Shown here: in pieces, positions 35,518-47,755 of the stretch
How positions within the stretch are numbered: position 1 is the first letter of the stretch
Layout of the letters: the number at the start of each line of letters is the position of its first letter
NCBI GenBank assembly: GCA_026018925.1
Contig: JAKSZU010000004.1
Location: 112,558,989 to 112,622,988 of the forward strand
Source: Tupaia tana
Lineage: Eukaryota > Chordata > Mammalia > Scandentia > Tupaiidae
Direction: 5' to 3'
Length of the DNA: 64,000 nt
The notes under the pieces: model-generated
The model's database searches: none
What the model was told of the DNA's origin: nothing
The model's input: the letters and a program-made list of their open reading frames with translations, nothing else
Made by a program: the position numbers and the translations under genes

Positions 35518-35674
35518 GGTGGTAGAGAGAGTTAGACAATGTGATCCTGAGGCAAGATGGTGGAGGCATACCATCCAGTGAAAGTGCACTGACTCCTCCA
35601 GTGAAAGCACACCGCTTCTGGCTCTCTCTCATATTGGAATGGTGGAGACGGGGTGCTACTGGATCAGTAGCTGA

Positions 35675-35959
35675 CTAACAACTGTTTATGTCCTCCAGTG
35701 AGGACCCACCTGGAAGAACAGCTGCAGTTGGAATCATGATGTCTTTCAACTCACTATTGTTCACGTCTATCACCCATACTCCTGTGTCTTCTGCACAGGC
35801 AAGATGTGTGAGCAGAATGGGAATGAGAGCGGAATCCACTCCTCCCATCTTTCGAGTCTGGAAAGTGGCACCAACCCCTTTGTCTCCGGAAAAGGAATAT
35901 TGCTTTCGGTTTACTGCAGGGAGTCTGCCTGGTCCTGTCTGTCCCTCCCTTAGGCCCAT
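35675..35959 (-). other. Unassigned 94-codon open frame, same strand as the ERV-L relic
   Basis: The frame contains KMGGVDSALIPILLTHLA and VWVIDVNNSELKDIMI, which look protein-like rather than random. I cannot place them in a family. It may be part of the same retroviral relic or another old element. There is no Kozak start or splice evidence. Confidence 0.3.
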
Positions 35960-37405
35960 TCACCACTCTCAGCAGGTCTCTGCCCTTCCTCCAACAACCA
36001 GCAGGGGACTGGTCAGTCAGGCCTGGTATACAGCACCCCTCCCGACCCAGGCCTGTCCCACCCCAGAGGCCTTGGCACTGGGTGGGCTTTGTGGCACACA
36101 TTCTCCGACACTGGAGCCGGAGAACAATGGCTACCTCTCACCTCATGAGTTGATTCTTGTGCTTGGGCTAGTCTCAAGTGAGGCTGGTTTATTTTTCTTG
36201 GGGCAGCAGAAACAATCTGGTTGCCGCAGAACCACTCCCCAACGCTGCCACCCACAAGGGCCAGCATATGCCTCATCTCCTAGAAGCCTGGTGGTCTCTG
36301 GGAGCTGTGGCAGTTTGTGTTCCACTTTTCCCCCTGCCTTCCCCTCTCCAAGGGCATCATCAGCTCTTCGACATCTTCATCCAATGCCTGGGACACCCTC
36401 CTGCAGGCTGCACTGTGCCAGCTGCCTACATGTGCCACTTATTTTCTCACCATTCCAGTGATTATCCAATGAGGAGAGCAAGACTCCTGCAGCGCTAGGC
36501 TCTTACCAAAAGTTGCTCAAGGAGCATTGGGGACTTGGGATTCTAGAACTATCTGCTCCAAAGCCCATGATCTTCCCACCATGTCCTGTATCCCACATGG
36601 GCTCTCTTCCCTGGGTCTTGAGAAGACAGTCGAGGTGGTCCCTGTGGGAGCAGCTGGGGAACAGTCCTTCCCATCCAGCCCCAGGAGAAGGGCTGAGCTG
36701 TCTGTAGAGCCATTGGGCTTTGGAGAGCTCTCCTGTGCAGGAGCAGAAAAGCCCCTTAGTGGTGCGTTCAGCTGAGCTTTCAGCTGCAGATGTGTGTGCG
36801 GGAGCATTCCTGGAGTAACCAGAGCTCAGAGGAGATAGATGCTAATAAAAAATCACCTGGGATTACTCCTGGGCACTTACCACGAAGCAGGTACAAGGCT
36901 CACACCTCATAGGCATGATCGTGGTAGCTTCACGGCAGCCACCAGGTGAGTGCTTTGGGCATCCCTGCCTTACAAGCACTGCTAATTAGCCTAGCTAAGT
37001 GCTAGCCTGCCAGTGCTCCTGCTGCCAGGCTCCTCACCAAAGACAGCAGAGGTCCTCATGCAGGGCCTCCCAACTACTTCCTCCCACAGACGCTGCCAGG
37101 GACAAGCAACACCCATCAATTCCCCAGCCCACCACGTGAAGAAGCAACGTGAGGGCTGCCTCATCCATTTGACTGAAGGCGGTTATCCTCACGAGGGGCT
37201 GCCAGCAGCTAAAGACTCATGGCACCTGTTAAACTCCTGACCTCCCTGTGTGTCCTCTTGGTCCCAAAGGCTCATAGTTACATGCTCAGTTCAGATGCTA
37301 AGCCTATCCTTTCACTCCACCTCTGGGGCACTAGCTGGCACTTCAGGGCTTTTCCTTCCAGACGGTACTTCAGAAAAAACTGAACTGGGTTTATGGTAGA
37401 GGGAT

Positions 37406-37822
37406 GTGTTAGTTTCCCTGAACAACTGTAGCAAATGTACAAACCAGGTGGCTTAAAGCAACAGAAATGGGTGTTCGCACCGTCCTGGAGGCCAGATGTC
37501 CTAGACCGAAGTGCGGCCGGTCTCAGGGAAGGATCACCTATCGCCTTTCCCAGTTTCTGGTAGCTCCTGGCACTTCTTGGTATTTCTCAACTTGCTCCTT
37601 GCAGACACATCCCTCCTGGCGGCCTCTGTCTTCTCTCCTGTGTATTTCTGTGTCCAAAATTCCCTCTTCTAAGGACACCAGTCATTAGGTAGGGCCTACC
37701 CTAATCCACTGTGCCCGCATCTTAATTTGAGGACACCTGCAAAGATACTATTTCCAAATAAGGTCATATTCACAAATACCAGGGGTGAGGACTTCAACAG
37801 ATGTTTTTGGGGCACACATAAC
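37406..37822 (-). mobile_element. MaLR (MLT1-type, ERVL-MaLR) LTR
   Basis: On the minus strand the order of landmarks fits a non-coding MaLR LTR: GTCCTCACCCCTGGTATTTG, CCTTATTTGGAAATAGTATC and GGACACAGAAATACACAGGA, ending near GCCACCTGGTTTGTACATTT. No internal coding region is visible beside it. It is an ancient endogenous-retrovirus-like remnant. Confidence 0.75.
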
Positions 37823-39534
37823 AGGGGTAGTCCATCACACATGGAATCCAAACACACAGGATGTGTTCTACCCAAGGTTTGAAAGTGATTCCTTTAAATC
37901 CCCAAAAGTTTCAACTATAAATTTTCCAAATGTTGTCAAGCTTAACTCCACTAGTCATTAACTGAGTCCCAAGTGGTAGTTCAAGCCTCTTTAGGAAGTC
38001 ATCTCTAAGCTAGAGTTTGCTACTTTCCTCAGTGGTTCATGACTGGCTGGGATTAGAATACCAGCTAACTTCAGTTCTTTCCCAGTTCTCTTTCTTGGTT
38101 CTCCCATGACAGAAAGAAGGGAGTCTTTGCCTGCCTGTGTAGACCTACAACACAGGGCTATTTTCCCCATGCAGGAGGTTTCCATTCTATTGTTGGATCT
38201 TCTGGCCTGTCAGCTCTCAAGCCAAGGGCAGTAGGAAATTACTTCTGGAAGAAAAGTCCCTCTTGGCCATCAGCCTCACACACAAGTGTCCATTGTAGGT
38301 GAAGGGCAGGGAAATGCGAGAATGAGCAGGTTGAGGGCAGGGCTGCAAGTACCATCGGCAGAGGACAGCCAAGATCAAGATGGTCTTCTGCCGACCATGG
38401 CCATCAGGGACCCGGACCCAGTGTCGTCACAACTGCCTATTTTCAAGGAGAAATGAATATGCAGATGTATGTATGTAACATCCCTGCTTGGTGCCAGTGT
38501 GGCTCTCTCGTTGCCCCCAGTGTGAGCTGCAGAGAGTGAGTCGCGAAGGCTACCTGCTCCTGTGGGAGAGTAGACTCTGGACCCTGCACAGGGCTGGAGC
38601 TCAGTGAAAGATGATTTTTGAGCCATAAGCAAGTCTCCAGAAAGGCTAAAGAAGGTGGTCACCTCAGGGTGGTGGTAATGTCCTAAGCGCCTCTCTCGCC
38701 TCTTCCTAGCCCCAGCCCTGGTCTCAGGATCCTGGTTCCAGATCAGAGTCCAGACAGGGCAGCTGAGCTGAAAGATGAATAGCCCAAGGGTTATTCCCAG
38801 CCTCACCCCAAAAGGGCTTATGCCCTCTGCCCCTGGTCTCCCAGAGGTCCCACCCACTGCAGAGAGGAGAGACAAGAGTGTGATGGGAGTGGCCTCTTTC
38901 CTCCATTCCTGGGAGAGGGCAGAGGGCATCCTGGCAGGCTCCTTTGAGTGCCCGGAAGAAGTTGGAGTAAGAGTAGGAGATCTAGGCCCCAAGGGAGTCC
39001 CTGGGTCCTGCAGCTTGGGAAGGAGGCGGTAAGAGAGGCGAGTTTCCCTAGGCAAACCCAAGGCTGCAGGAACTCCTAGTGGAAACTCTGGAGCACAACG
39101 TCTGATAGTTATTTGCTCTTGTCTCCCTCAGAATTCTCAGAACAGTCTTGCAAGAAGGCACCAGTGGTCTGCAAACTGTAGATAAGGACTGAGTCTTGGG
39201 CAGTGCCACCTGCCAACAGGTGCAGTACAGGCAAAGCCCCACACAACCTGGAAGAGAGAGAGCTCAGCCTGAGAGCCCCTAACGGACCAGACCTCTCCTT
39301 CCCCCACCATCCACGGGGACCATCACCCTCCTGTCTGTGGTGCCAGCTCCCTAACAAATGGCCCTCCTAAGGAATGGACCTGCTAGTCTTCTCTCTTCTT
39401 CCCCAGGCTCCTTGCGACTCACCCCTGCCCCTGCCCCTCCTAAGCTCTAAGCACTACTCTGCCAATGTCCCCAGAGAGTGTCCAGCCAGAGATCGATGCT
39501 CAGTCCACAAATGGCTCACGTGGCTGGAGCCAAA

Positions 39535-39700
39535 ACACAGGGTCTTTCCCATTGCAGGGCTTTGTACATGCCGTTCCTTCTATCTGGAATACCCTTCCTC
39601 CTCATAAACTTCTGCTGATCCTTCAAGGCCCCTCTCACTTGCCCCTTCCTCCAGGAAGCCTCCCTGCCACCCCTTCCTCTGAGAAGAGACATCTCCCACA
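39535..39700. repeat. L2-like fragment
   Basis: GCTTTGTACATGCCGTTCCT and CTGGAATACCCTTCCTCC, then CAGGAAGCCTCCCTGCC, match the conserved L2 3' end. Confidence 0.55.
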
Positions 39701-39884
39701 TGCCATCACAGGAACTACAGATCTCACAGTGACCCCTGAGGCTTGTTTCCCACTGCACTGGGGATCCTGGAAGAAGCAACTTCCGAGGGTCTGCCTTGTG
39801 CTGATCACCATCACCGGGAGGCTCCAATACATGACAGTTAATGGGGGAAAAAATCCACAAAAAGCAGGGGCAGAAAATAAGCCA

Positions 39885-40015
39885 GGGACATTCCACTCCC
39901 TGCCCCCATTCCCATGTTAAAGATAAGAAATGAAGCCCTGGGAGAGGAAGGTCTTTCCCAGCGTAGCCAGCAAGGACCTGGCAGAGCCAGGGCTGGATCT
40001 AGGCTCCTTACTTCT
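39885..40015 (+). repeat. MIR-like fragment
   Basis: CCCATGTTAAAGATAAGAAA, then GAAGCCCTGGGAGAGGAAGG and GGCAGAGCCAGGGCTGGATC resembles the 3' half of MIR. Confidence 0.5.
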
Positions 40016-40847
40016 CCCTTTCCTATATGAGGTCACTGAGGCTCATGAGACAGCTGGGCTCTGGCAGGAAACTCTGCTCTCCAGGAGGCCCTGGGGGAGC
40101 TGACACTGGCTCCCACCCCAGCAACCAACAGCCTGGGTGTTGGGGAGGCTGTCCTGGAGGGAGCCTGGTGCCCTGGAGGAGGGGAGTAGAGAAGCAAGGC
40201 CAAGACCTTGTGGGGACACCATATACCCCCAGTTCTGGCTGTAGCTGGCATTGTTGGAATGACTGGGTCTCCCCCTCAGAGATCTCAGTGTGCCCTTGAA
40301 GAGCCACTCTCAGTCCCAGTCCGAATTGGGTGGGGTGGGATCCTCAAGATCGTTTGGGGGAGGTGAGAGGAGGGTTTGCAAGGTGGTGGAGAACACAAGG
40401 CCTCACTCTTTCCCCTGCTCTCTCCAGGGCCTCTCTGGGAACCCCATCCCATTCACCCCCCGCTCCCAGCTAAATGTCATGACTTTGGACTCCAGCCAGG
40501 CAATGGAATAGTAAACATGAAGCCACTTGAGGTCAGGGCTCAGGGGCTGCTGCATCCTCAAGGTTCCCTTCCTCTTCCTTCAGGCCAGCTGGGGCAGGGC
40601 AAACTGAGGGTCTGTCCCTAGGCCAAGGCCCCTGGCAGATGGCAGGGGGGATTTGGCTAGTCAATTCAGGCTCATCCTTGTCCCTTCCATCTAATGGGTG
40701 GAGACCACTAGATCATGGTCCCTAGATATTAGATTTCTCCAGAAACAGGTGCAGTAGATCCCTGGAGAAGCTTTGAGAATACAGATTTCTGGGCTCTGTC
40801 CCCTAGAGTCTAGCTCTGTCGGTCTGGGTGGGTCCAGGAGATATGCA

Positions 40848-41015
40848 TTTATTTATTTATTTTGCTAGAGGGCATGTGCACTCACCAGGGAGAGACAGAG
40901 AGAGAAAGAGAGGAGAGAGCAACCCCATGGGGAATGGCCAACCTCACAATCCCCTCTCCTCCATCTCTCCCTCTGTTTGGGACTTCGGGGAGGCACACAC
41001 AGGCCAGCACGGGAG
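40848..41015 (-). mobile_element. 3' part of an old SINE
   Basis: TTTATTTATTTATTTTGCTA then GAGGGCATGTGCACTCACCA and the body in reverse. The tRNA-like head is missing or unrecognisable. Confidence 0.65.
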
Positions 41016-41239
41016 CAGATGGACAAGGTGGGACGCTGGCCGCCTGGCAGTTAGTGAAATCATGCGGGCGGGAGGGCAGAGGTGGGGGCGGGCAAGAAAT
41101 AACAACTGCCAGGTTCTCTGCTTGCCTGAGAAACCAGAGTTGGGTGGGGGTAGAAATGTGAGCAGGGGCAGGGGGAGGGGATCGGGGTGTTGGACGGAGG
41201 CTCCAGCTGGTCTTAGGCAGCACCCTGCTGCTTGGCATT

Positions 41240-42480
41240 TTCAAGTCTCAAGGTCAAGGAGGAAATCTGGTCGGAGGTATGGCTGGGGACAGTTAAGAGT
41301 AAGTGTCCCAGAAGTCACGTGTGGGCTGAGCTTTCTGCTGGAGAAGGCGGTCCAGAGTAGGCGCAAGTTTTCGGTTGAATTGAAACTGCAGGCGGGCCAA
41401 GGATGGGTGGGAGTAGCGGAGCTAGAGACTGCGGAAGACCCGAACCTCCAGGTCACATCCTACTTCCAGCATGCAGGGGCCCTGACAGGTGGAAGAAACC
41501 CGCGAGGGTCCGGTCCTCAGGCTCCAGCCTTGCCCGCACCGCAGCATGCGGCAGGTGGCGCTGCGGGGCTGTTTGTTATCCGCCCCTTGGGCTTGGCGAG
41601 CTCCGGGTTAGGGCGGCTGGCGGTCCAGACGCCAGACAGGAGTGCACACTTCGGCCCAGTCCTGGACCTCGCAAGTCGACTTTTGGGAGGCCTGGCCAGG
41701 GGCGCAGGGGGGGGGGGGGGGGGGGCTTGCTCGGCCCTTCCTGTGCCCGACAGCTATTTGTGCACCTGGAGCCAGGATCTCGCGAGGTGCTGCTCACCGG
41801 TTCCTTCGCCAAGCGAATGCTCACTCGCTCGCCCCCTGCTCTCGCTGTGCCTCCAGACCTGGGGGCCTGCGAAGGGGTGGTGGCCAAAGGCACAGAGGCG
41901 CTTTGAGGATGAAGGCCGTCGCGGCTAGCCCTGTGGGCCGGTGTCTGGGAGTGGACGTGGCCCTGCGGGGTGTGAGGTCATCGCGATCCGTGCGGTGCAC
42001 CTACCGCGCCCAGACTACCGACCCTCGGCGCCCGGAGCTGCGCCCAACTGTGCGCGCAGGTCGGGCGAGATCTGGGCTCACGGAAAGGGGACCCCTCGGG
42101 AGCACGTGTATGACGGGGGCGTTTCCCGGGGGGCTTAGGAGTTGGCTCTTCCGTCTCGGTCCAGGCATACTCTGGGCACCCCTACACCGGAGGCTGACAT
42201 CACCGCCTCAGGGACCGCGCGCCCTCCTCCACTAGGAGTCCACCCTGCTAGGTCGTTGGCCGCAGGGAGGGGTTGGAGCCGCCAGCCACCTGCCCGGAGA
42301 GGTGAGGGCTCCCAGCGTCCCCTCCTCCCAGCCCCTGCCCACTCCTCTGTCCTAGGGCTCTAAACTTTGCCCCTCTTGGAGTTTCCTGTTGCGGGTAGAC
42401 TCACCGGAAAAGGGCCTTATCGGCTCCGCCCAGCAGGTCCACTCGTTACTAGCGGCGCCGCCTGCTGCTCAGCAGCCAGC
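41240..42480. promoter_or_regulatory. Orphan CpG island
   Basis: CpG density rises sharply here, with many CGCG, GGCG and GCGC motifs, and falls again after about 42,500. There is a pure run of 20 G at 41707-41726. Donor-like GGTGAGG on the plus strand near 42300 and 42674, and GTAGGTGC on the minus strand near 42000, could belong to transcripts starting here. No known gene start was recognised. An alternative upstream MOB2 promoter or a lncRNA promoter are the candidates. Confidence 0.6.
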
Positions 42481-43324
42481 CTGTCTCTTCTCCCCTTGAA
42501 GAGCAGAGATGAGAGCAAGTAGGGTGGGAGCCGGGCAGGAACCCGACCTACTGTCACTACTGCGGGGATGGAGGACTCAGGGAGGTACCGGGGTTTCTTC
42601 CGCTTCTGGACCCCCAGTCTGTGGGTGCTCAGTACTGCCTGTGGCTGCTCAGCCTGGACCTACAGACCTCTAGGTGAGGGGGCAGAGAGAGAATAACCTG
42701 TCAGAGAAAGACTGCAGGCTCCAGCAGTACCTGGGGCTGCGGCTGCGGCTGGCTGCCCGTTAGCTGCGAGTGCCTGCGCCCACAATCCGGCTCTGACCAC
42801 GGGGAGATCAGATGGTGTGGTTACTGGAGCCTCCTTTCTTCAAGCACTGCAAAGGCCTCTGGCCACTGTCCAGGGCCCGTAACGTGTACATGAGGAGTGT
42901 TAGAGGGGTCTCCTGCGCCAGGGGCTCCCTTGCCCCATTGGGGAGGGGGCAGAAGGAGAAGAGGCACCAAGCTGACTGGCAGTGGGGAGCAGGAAGACAT
43001 CAGAAAGAGGGGCTGCTGCCCTGTGAAGGCAGGGACCTGTGGCTGGGCAGTCCACATCCCTCCACAGCCTTGGCAGCTGGGGCGCCCTGCTCTGAGTCAC
43101 TGCTCTGGCACCAGAGCTGAGTTTTTGATTGCCCCCTGCTTTCCCAAACATCTGGGGACAAACTCCCCACTTGACTGGGGTGGGATTGCCATTGGGAGCC
43201 CTAGAGTGGAGCTTTGTTTTCCACCTCTGGCATAAGGCGCTTGGGCCCAGTCTCCTCCAACCAGGCTGGGCTGGCTCCTGCCTGCCTCTCACCCTCCCCC
43301 ACTTCTATTTCAAGCTCTCCTTGG

Positions 43325-43334
43325 CTATTTATAG
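43325..43334. promoter_or_regulatory. MEF2 consensus site
   Basis: CTATTTATAG is a perfect match to CTA(A/T)4TAG, in unique sequence 4.7 kb downstream of the DUSP8 poly(A) site. Function is inferred from the motif only. Confidence 0.4.
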
Positions 43335-45079
43335 CTGTGTCGGCAGAGTCTGCCCTGTGCCAACGATAGCCAACATACACCATCCAGGCAGTCCCCTGCC
43401 CTGCTAGGTCCCAGTGGAGGCCCAGGTGTGCGTATACAGCCTGCAGGTGTGCTCAGACTCTGGGCGTGAGGGAGTGTGAGGCCTTTGCTGCTCTGGTTTA
43501 ACACTGGGTGTTTTGAAGACATGGAAGACACCCTTAGCCTTGAAGTAGCTGTACCTTGGGCCTCCTCTGAGTTCTAGAATAAAGGCCCTTCACCCAGCCT
43601 GACCCTGCCCACTTCCCATTTGCTTAGAGTTATTTTTCTCCTACCCACTCCCCCACCCAACTGAGACCTCCATCTCTGTGGCCTACTCATTGAACTTCAG
43701 ATCATATTTCCCTCCCACCCCGCCCCCAGACCACCATCCATCTCCAGCCCCTCCTGGAGGCTCTTAGAAGGAAGGACATTGGGAGATTCAGTAGCTAGGC
43801 AAGTCCTTACTCAGTTTTGAAAAGCTGGGGGTGGGGGGCTCACTCAGAAACCTGCCCAGTTTTTGGCAAGCCTTCCCTTAGCACGACCCTGCTATGTGGC
43901 CTGGGGAGACAATGGCAGGAGAGGGAGCACACATGTGTGTCATACATTGGCTCCGGGAGCTGGCTCAGCCCTGGCCCCTGTCCTCAGGAGGGACCACTCC
44001 CTTCATAAAGCCACCATCACACTCTCTGGGCCAGGATTCGCCTTCCATAAACTACCCTATGTCTAGAGACCCCCTGGAGGCCCGGAGCAGACCATGGGGC
44101 TGTGTCTGCCTTACTGGTCTAGACCCTCAGCCCTCTGCCAAAAAGGAGGAGATTTCTCTGTGTATGTGCTGTTGAAGCGAGCATATGGAGATTTCTCTGA
44201 AAGCTTGGCTCCCTAGCTCAGGCTGACTGGAGGTACAGTTGTGCTTTCCCCAAGTGTGACACAAGTTGTCCACTAAAGAGATGCTGGGAATCTGCCTCCC
44301 ACCAGTCCTCCGTGCCCTCCCTGGGAGACTGGAACACCCCATGCCCATTGTTCAGGCTTGTGAACAAGGTGACCACCCAACCCTGGGATGAACCAGTTAT
44401 CTGCAAGGTAGCGACAACCACCCACATACTCCACCTACCATTCAGAGCCATACAGAGTTCACCCCATTATCACCAAACTTTATCTTGGCAGAAACTGCAG
44501 CTTCGACATGGCTTCCAGCCCTGAGCAAGCCCATGGCTTACCTCTGCCCTTTCTCTCACTCTCTGGCCTTTTGCAACCCACCTCCCCTGCCACACACACA
44601 CACAAAAGCCCTAGCCTTTCCAAGCACAGCCTGACCTTCAAAGCCAAAGTCCTTCCTCCTCTTGGGAGCCCGTTTTCTTCACTCGTCTGCCAAGTCCCTT
44701 AAGTTCTGAGACTCAGAAGTGCTTGCCACAGATGCATAGACTGAGCCAGAAAGAGCCAGAGACCACTGAGGTCTGCTCCTCCAGAGCACTTCTAGGGACT
44801 GCTCAGCAGGGTGGAGGAGTAGTACCTGGGGGAACAAGGAAGCCAGTCTAGCCCCAACTTTGTCTAACTTTCTGAGAAGCATTGGAGAAGCCAGATCTTC
44901 TCTCTGAGTCATAGAAAGGGTTGAACTGGTCTCTAAAGTGGTGTATAACTACAAGACTGTTAGTTTGTGGTTTATTCACTGGACGTTCACTGAGGGCCTT
45001 CTCTAGTCCAATGGGAGAATGGTGGTATGCACATAATTTTCACGTAAGGCAGACTACAGAAATGTTCTACTGCAATATA

Positions 45080-45535
45080 GTGTAGTTATCCACCCATTTA
45101 CTCCCCCTCCTTTCTCCCTCCCATGTTCCCATCCATCCACCTCTATCTGTTCACCTAACTACACAGCCACCTACCTGTCTAACCATCCATCCATCCATTC
45201 ATCTGCCCATACACCCATCTACCCCCTATCACCCATCCGCCTATCCACCGAATCACTCACCCACCCTCTCATCTACTCCCTAGCCACTATTCATCTCCCT
45301 GCTCTTCCACCTTTTTGTGCATCCACCCTCACATCCACCCATCCATCTACCCATCCACCTACTCATCTACCCACCCATCCACCAATCCACACCCATTCAT
45401 CTGCCCAGTCCCCATCTATCCATCTACCCACCCATCTACCCATCTACCTACTCACCTACCCACTCTCCCACCTCCATCTATCTACCCATACAACCATCTA
45501 CCCACTAACTTGTTACCCATCCACCCATCCAAGAC
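45080..45535 (+). repeat. Degenerate (ATCC/ACCC/ATCT)n tetranucleotide block
   Basis: About 450 bp of imperfect CCATCCATCCATCTACCC-type repeats. The open frames here are low-complexity artefacts. Confidence 0.85.
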
Positions 45536-45988
45536 TCCTCCACTACCTAAAGCTCTTGGCCTGGGACTACAGAAACACAGAGGTAGAAGCAGATGGTCAA
45601 GCCTTTAGAGACCCTGTGTAGCGGAAGCATCAGACAGTGTTACAGCTGAGAGTAGTTGGAGGCCTCCCACCAGCATTCAACTCCTTCTTTACTACCTGCT
45701 TTGGACAGCTCTTGGCCAAATTGAGCCTGGTTGAATTGAACATGTCACTGCCCACACCCTGCCCCCCCATACACACACACACTTATTTGGAGTCTTATAC
45801 TGCCCCTAGACTCCCAAAGCCTTATGCACCCCAGCTGGTCAACTTGAAGAGGCCTTGTCACCCCACCTCCTGCAGCTTCAGGTATGTAAGGGGATGGGGG
45901 AAGATGGGGGAGAACCATAGTTCTGCTCCAGATGATTATCAGCTTTTTTCCAGCCCTTGGTTTTATTGACTCCTTGGGGTTGCCAGAG

Positions 45989-46019
45989 CTATAAATAGAT
46001 GTTCTTGAGCTAAAAATAG
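45989..46019. promoter_or_regulatory. Paired MEF2 consensus sites
   Basis: Two perfect MEF2 motifs lie 11 bp apart: CTATAAATAG (45989-45998) and CTAAAAATAG (46010-46019). They are 2 kb downstream of DUSP8 in unique sequence. A pair this tight is unlikely by chance, but occupancy is unknown. The first could also serve as a TATA-like element. Confidence 0.5.
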
Positions 46020-46224
46020 TCTTACTGTGGCTTCAGACCATGCTTCTAGCTCAGCCTCTTTGAGGACTCTTAGAGATGCATGATTCAAGGACCCTTATTT
46101 CTCTCAAATCCCAGAAGAGGGGCTGGCCTAACTCTCTTCTCCTCTCCTCTCTTACTTCTTCTATCAGTCTCCTGAAAGACATGCAAACATGTGTGCATAT
46201 ATGTGCAGCTGTACCCTAGGACAA

Positions 46225-46225
<1 letters not shown>

Positions 46226-46266
<41 letters not shown>

Positions 46267-46273
46267 ACACACA
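46226..46273. repeat. (AC)n microsatellite
   Basis: An alternating AC tract of nearly 50 bp with one AT interruption. Others lie at about 29953-29983 and 47638-47664, and a (GT)n at about 60787-60809. Confidence 0.9.
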
Positions 46274-46833
46274 GAGGTTGGGCCAGCATCACTGGTTTGA
46301 ACTACTTATCTGCTTAGAAAGCCAGAGGGACTCTGGGTTAAATAGGCCAAATCTCAGGAAGATGCATTAACTGGAGAACTGAAGCTGAGGACACAGATCT
46401 GTCATGCAGCCCTCCTGGGGATTCACACAAAGTACCTCAGTTGTGTCTAGTACATGGTGAATGCTCAGTACCTGATCTGTCGCTACACTGTAATAATAAC
46501 CACAGACATTGAAGTGACCCAGAAAAGTCTTCACTAAAAATCTGTCCTATGGGAGTGGTGTGATGATGCCAACACTGTGTGGTTGTAATCAAGCACAGTA
46601 GACAAGCCTCCACTGAGGCTGTAACACATCACAGCAGTCAGGTCTGCCCTGGCAGGAGTGGGGCCTGTTGGCTGCCTCTGGAGCTGCCTCTTGCATGAGG
46701 AGACTAATGGCTGGGGACAAGGTGGGGTGAGACATACCCGTATCTCCCATGTCAGACCCTCATTTGCTTTCAGTTCTTGTACCACATGCCTACATTATGT
46801 GTTAATAAATAATATTTAAAAACCTAGTTACTG

Positions 46834-47570
46834 GCTCTGTGGCCAGGTGGTTAAGGGAACTAGATCCCACATGACTGACCATGAGGTTTGAATCCTGGCC
46901 TAGTGACTTGAAAAACACACCCAAGGACCAGCCTCTGGTGTGGTGATTAAGGTGGCTGGATTTCCACATGGCCAACCATGCAGTTCAAGTCCCAGACCTG
47001 GTAGCTTGAGAAACATACCAAGTGTGTATGTGTGTATGCCCAAAATTCCAAAAAGAGAAATGGAAAAGAGTTTGCGGCATCATCCTCGAAGGAGGGATGC
47101 TTTCTCACATTCTCTCTGTCTTTGGTGAGTGCATGTGCCCTCTAATGAATTTTTTAAAAAGAAGAAAAAAGAACAAGGAAAGCATGCTTCAAATCCTGAC
47201 AGAATGGAAAACTGGAAAATAAAGGACTACAATGTGACCATACCGCATTGGGAAAGGTGCTTTCTCCCTCTCCCTCTCTCTATGTCTGTCTCTCTCTGGC
47301 AAGTACACACATCTTCTGGCAAATAAAAGAGAAGGGGAAAAAAGAGCCATCTTGGTGACTTACTGCTTAAGGCACAAAGACCCCACATGGTTGACTGAAT
47401 GAAGTTCAACTGAGTCCTACACCTGTCACCTTGAGAAATATGAGTATCTGTGTATGTCCCAAATTCTGACAGGATGGAAAAATGGAGACAAGATTGTGGT
47501 GTGATCATGCCCCATTGAAGGGCGCGCTCGCTCTCTATGGCAAAAAGAAAGGAAAAAAAGCTAGTTTGGG
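46834..47570 (+). mobile_element. Cluster of old-subfamily SINEs, one nested
   Basis: A first copy (head at about 46834-46918) appears split by a second (46925-47165, head GGACCAGCCTCTGGTGTGGT). Its distal half with GGCAAGTACACACATCTTCT ends near 47335. A third copy is at 47345-47570. Boundaries are approximate. Confidence 0.65.
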
Positions 47571-47692
47571 GCACTATGTTATATATAGCTAGACCCAATT
47601 TTTTTTTTTTTTTTGAAAAGCTACTGTATGGTTGGTACACACACACACACACACACACACATACAGGTTGTCTGGACAGAAGCATGCAACTA

Positions 47693-47755
47693 TTTGCAGT
47701 GGAATTGTGGGGGCTACGGGGTATTTGCAGTGGAATTGTAGGGACTACGGGGGTT
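47693..47755 (+). repeat. 31-bp tandem duplication
   Basis: TATTTGCAGTGGAATTGT followed by GGGGGCTACGGGG is repeated once with two substitutions. Confidence 0.7.

Noticed and set aside
35688..36461. 257-codon plus-strand open frame
   Set aside because: No recognisable domain or gene context. It overlaps an equally open antisense frame next to an ERV-L relic.
37754..37763. Perfect CArG box CCAAATAAGG (SRF site)
   Set aside because: It belongs to the conserved sequence of the MaLR LTR in which it lies, so it is expected there without a regulatory role.
40828..41928. 366-codon plus-strand open frame
   Set aside because: It runs through an antisense SINE fragment, a CpG island and a G20 run. 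There is no recognisable domain, and its length is explained by GC content.
45315..45608. Pro/His/Ser-rich open frames
   Set aside because: They are translations of the degenerate ATCC-type tetranucleotide block.
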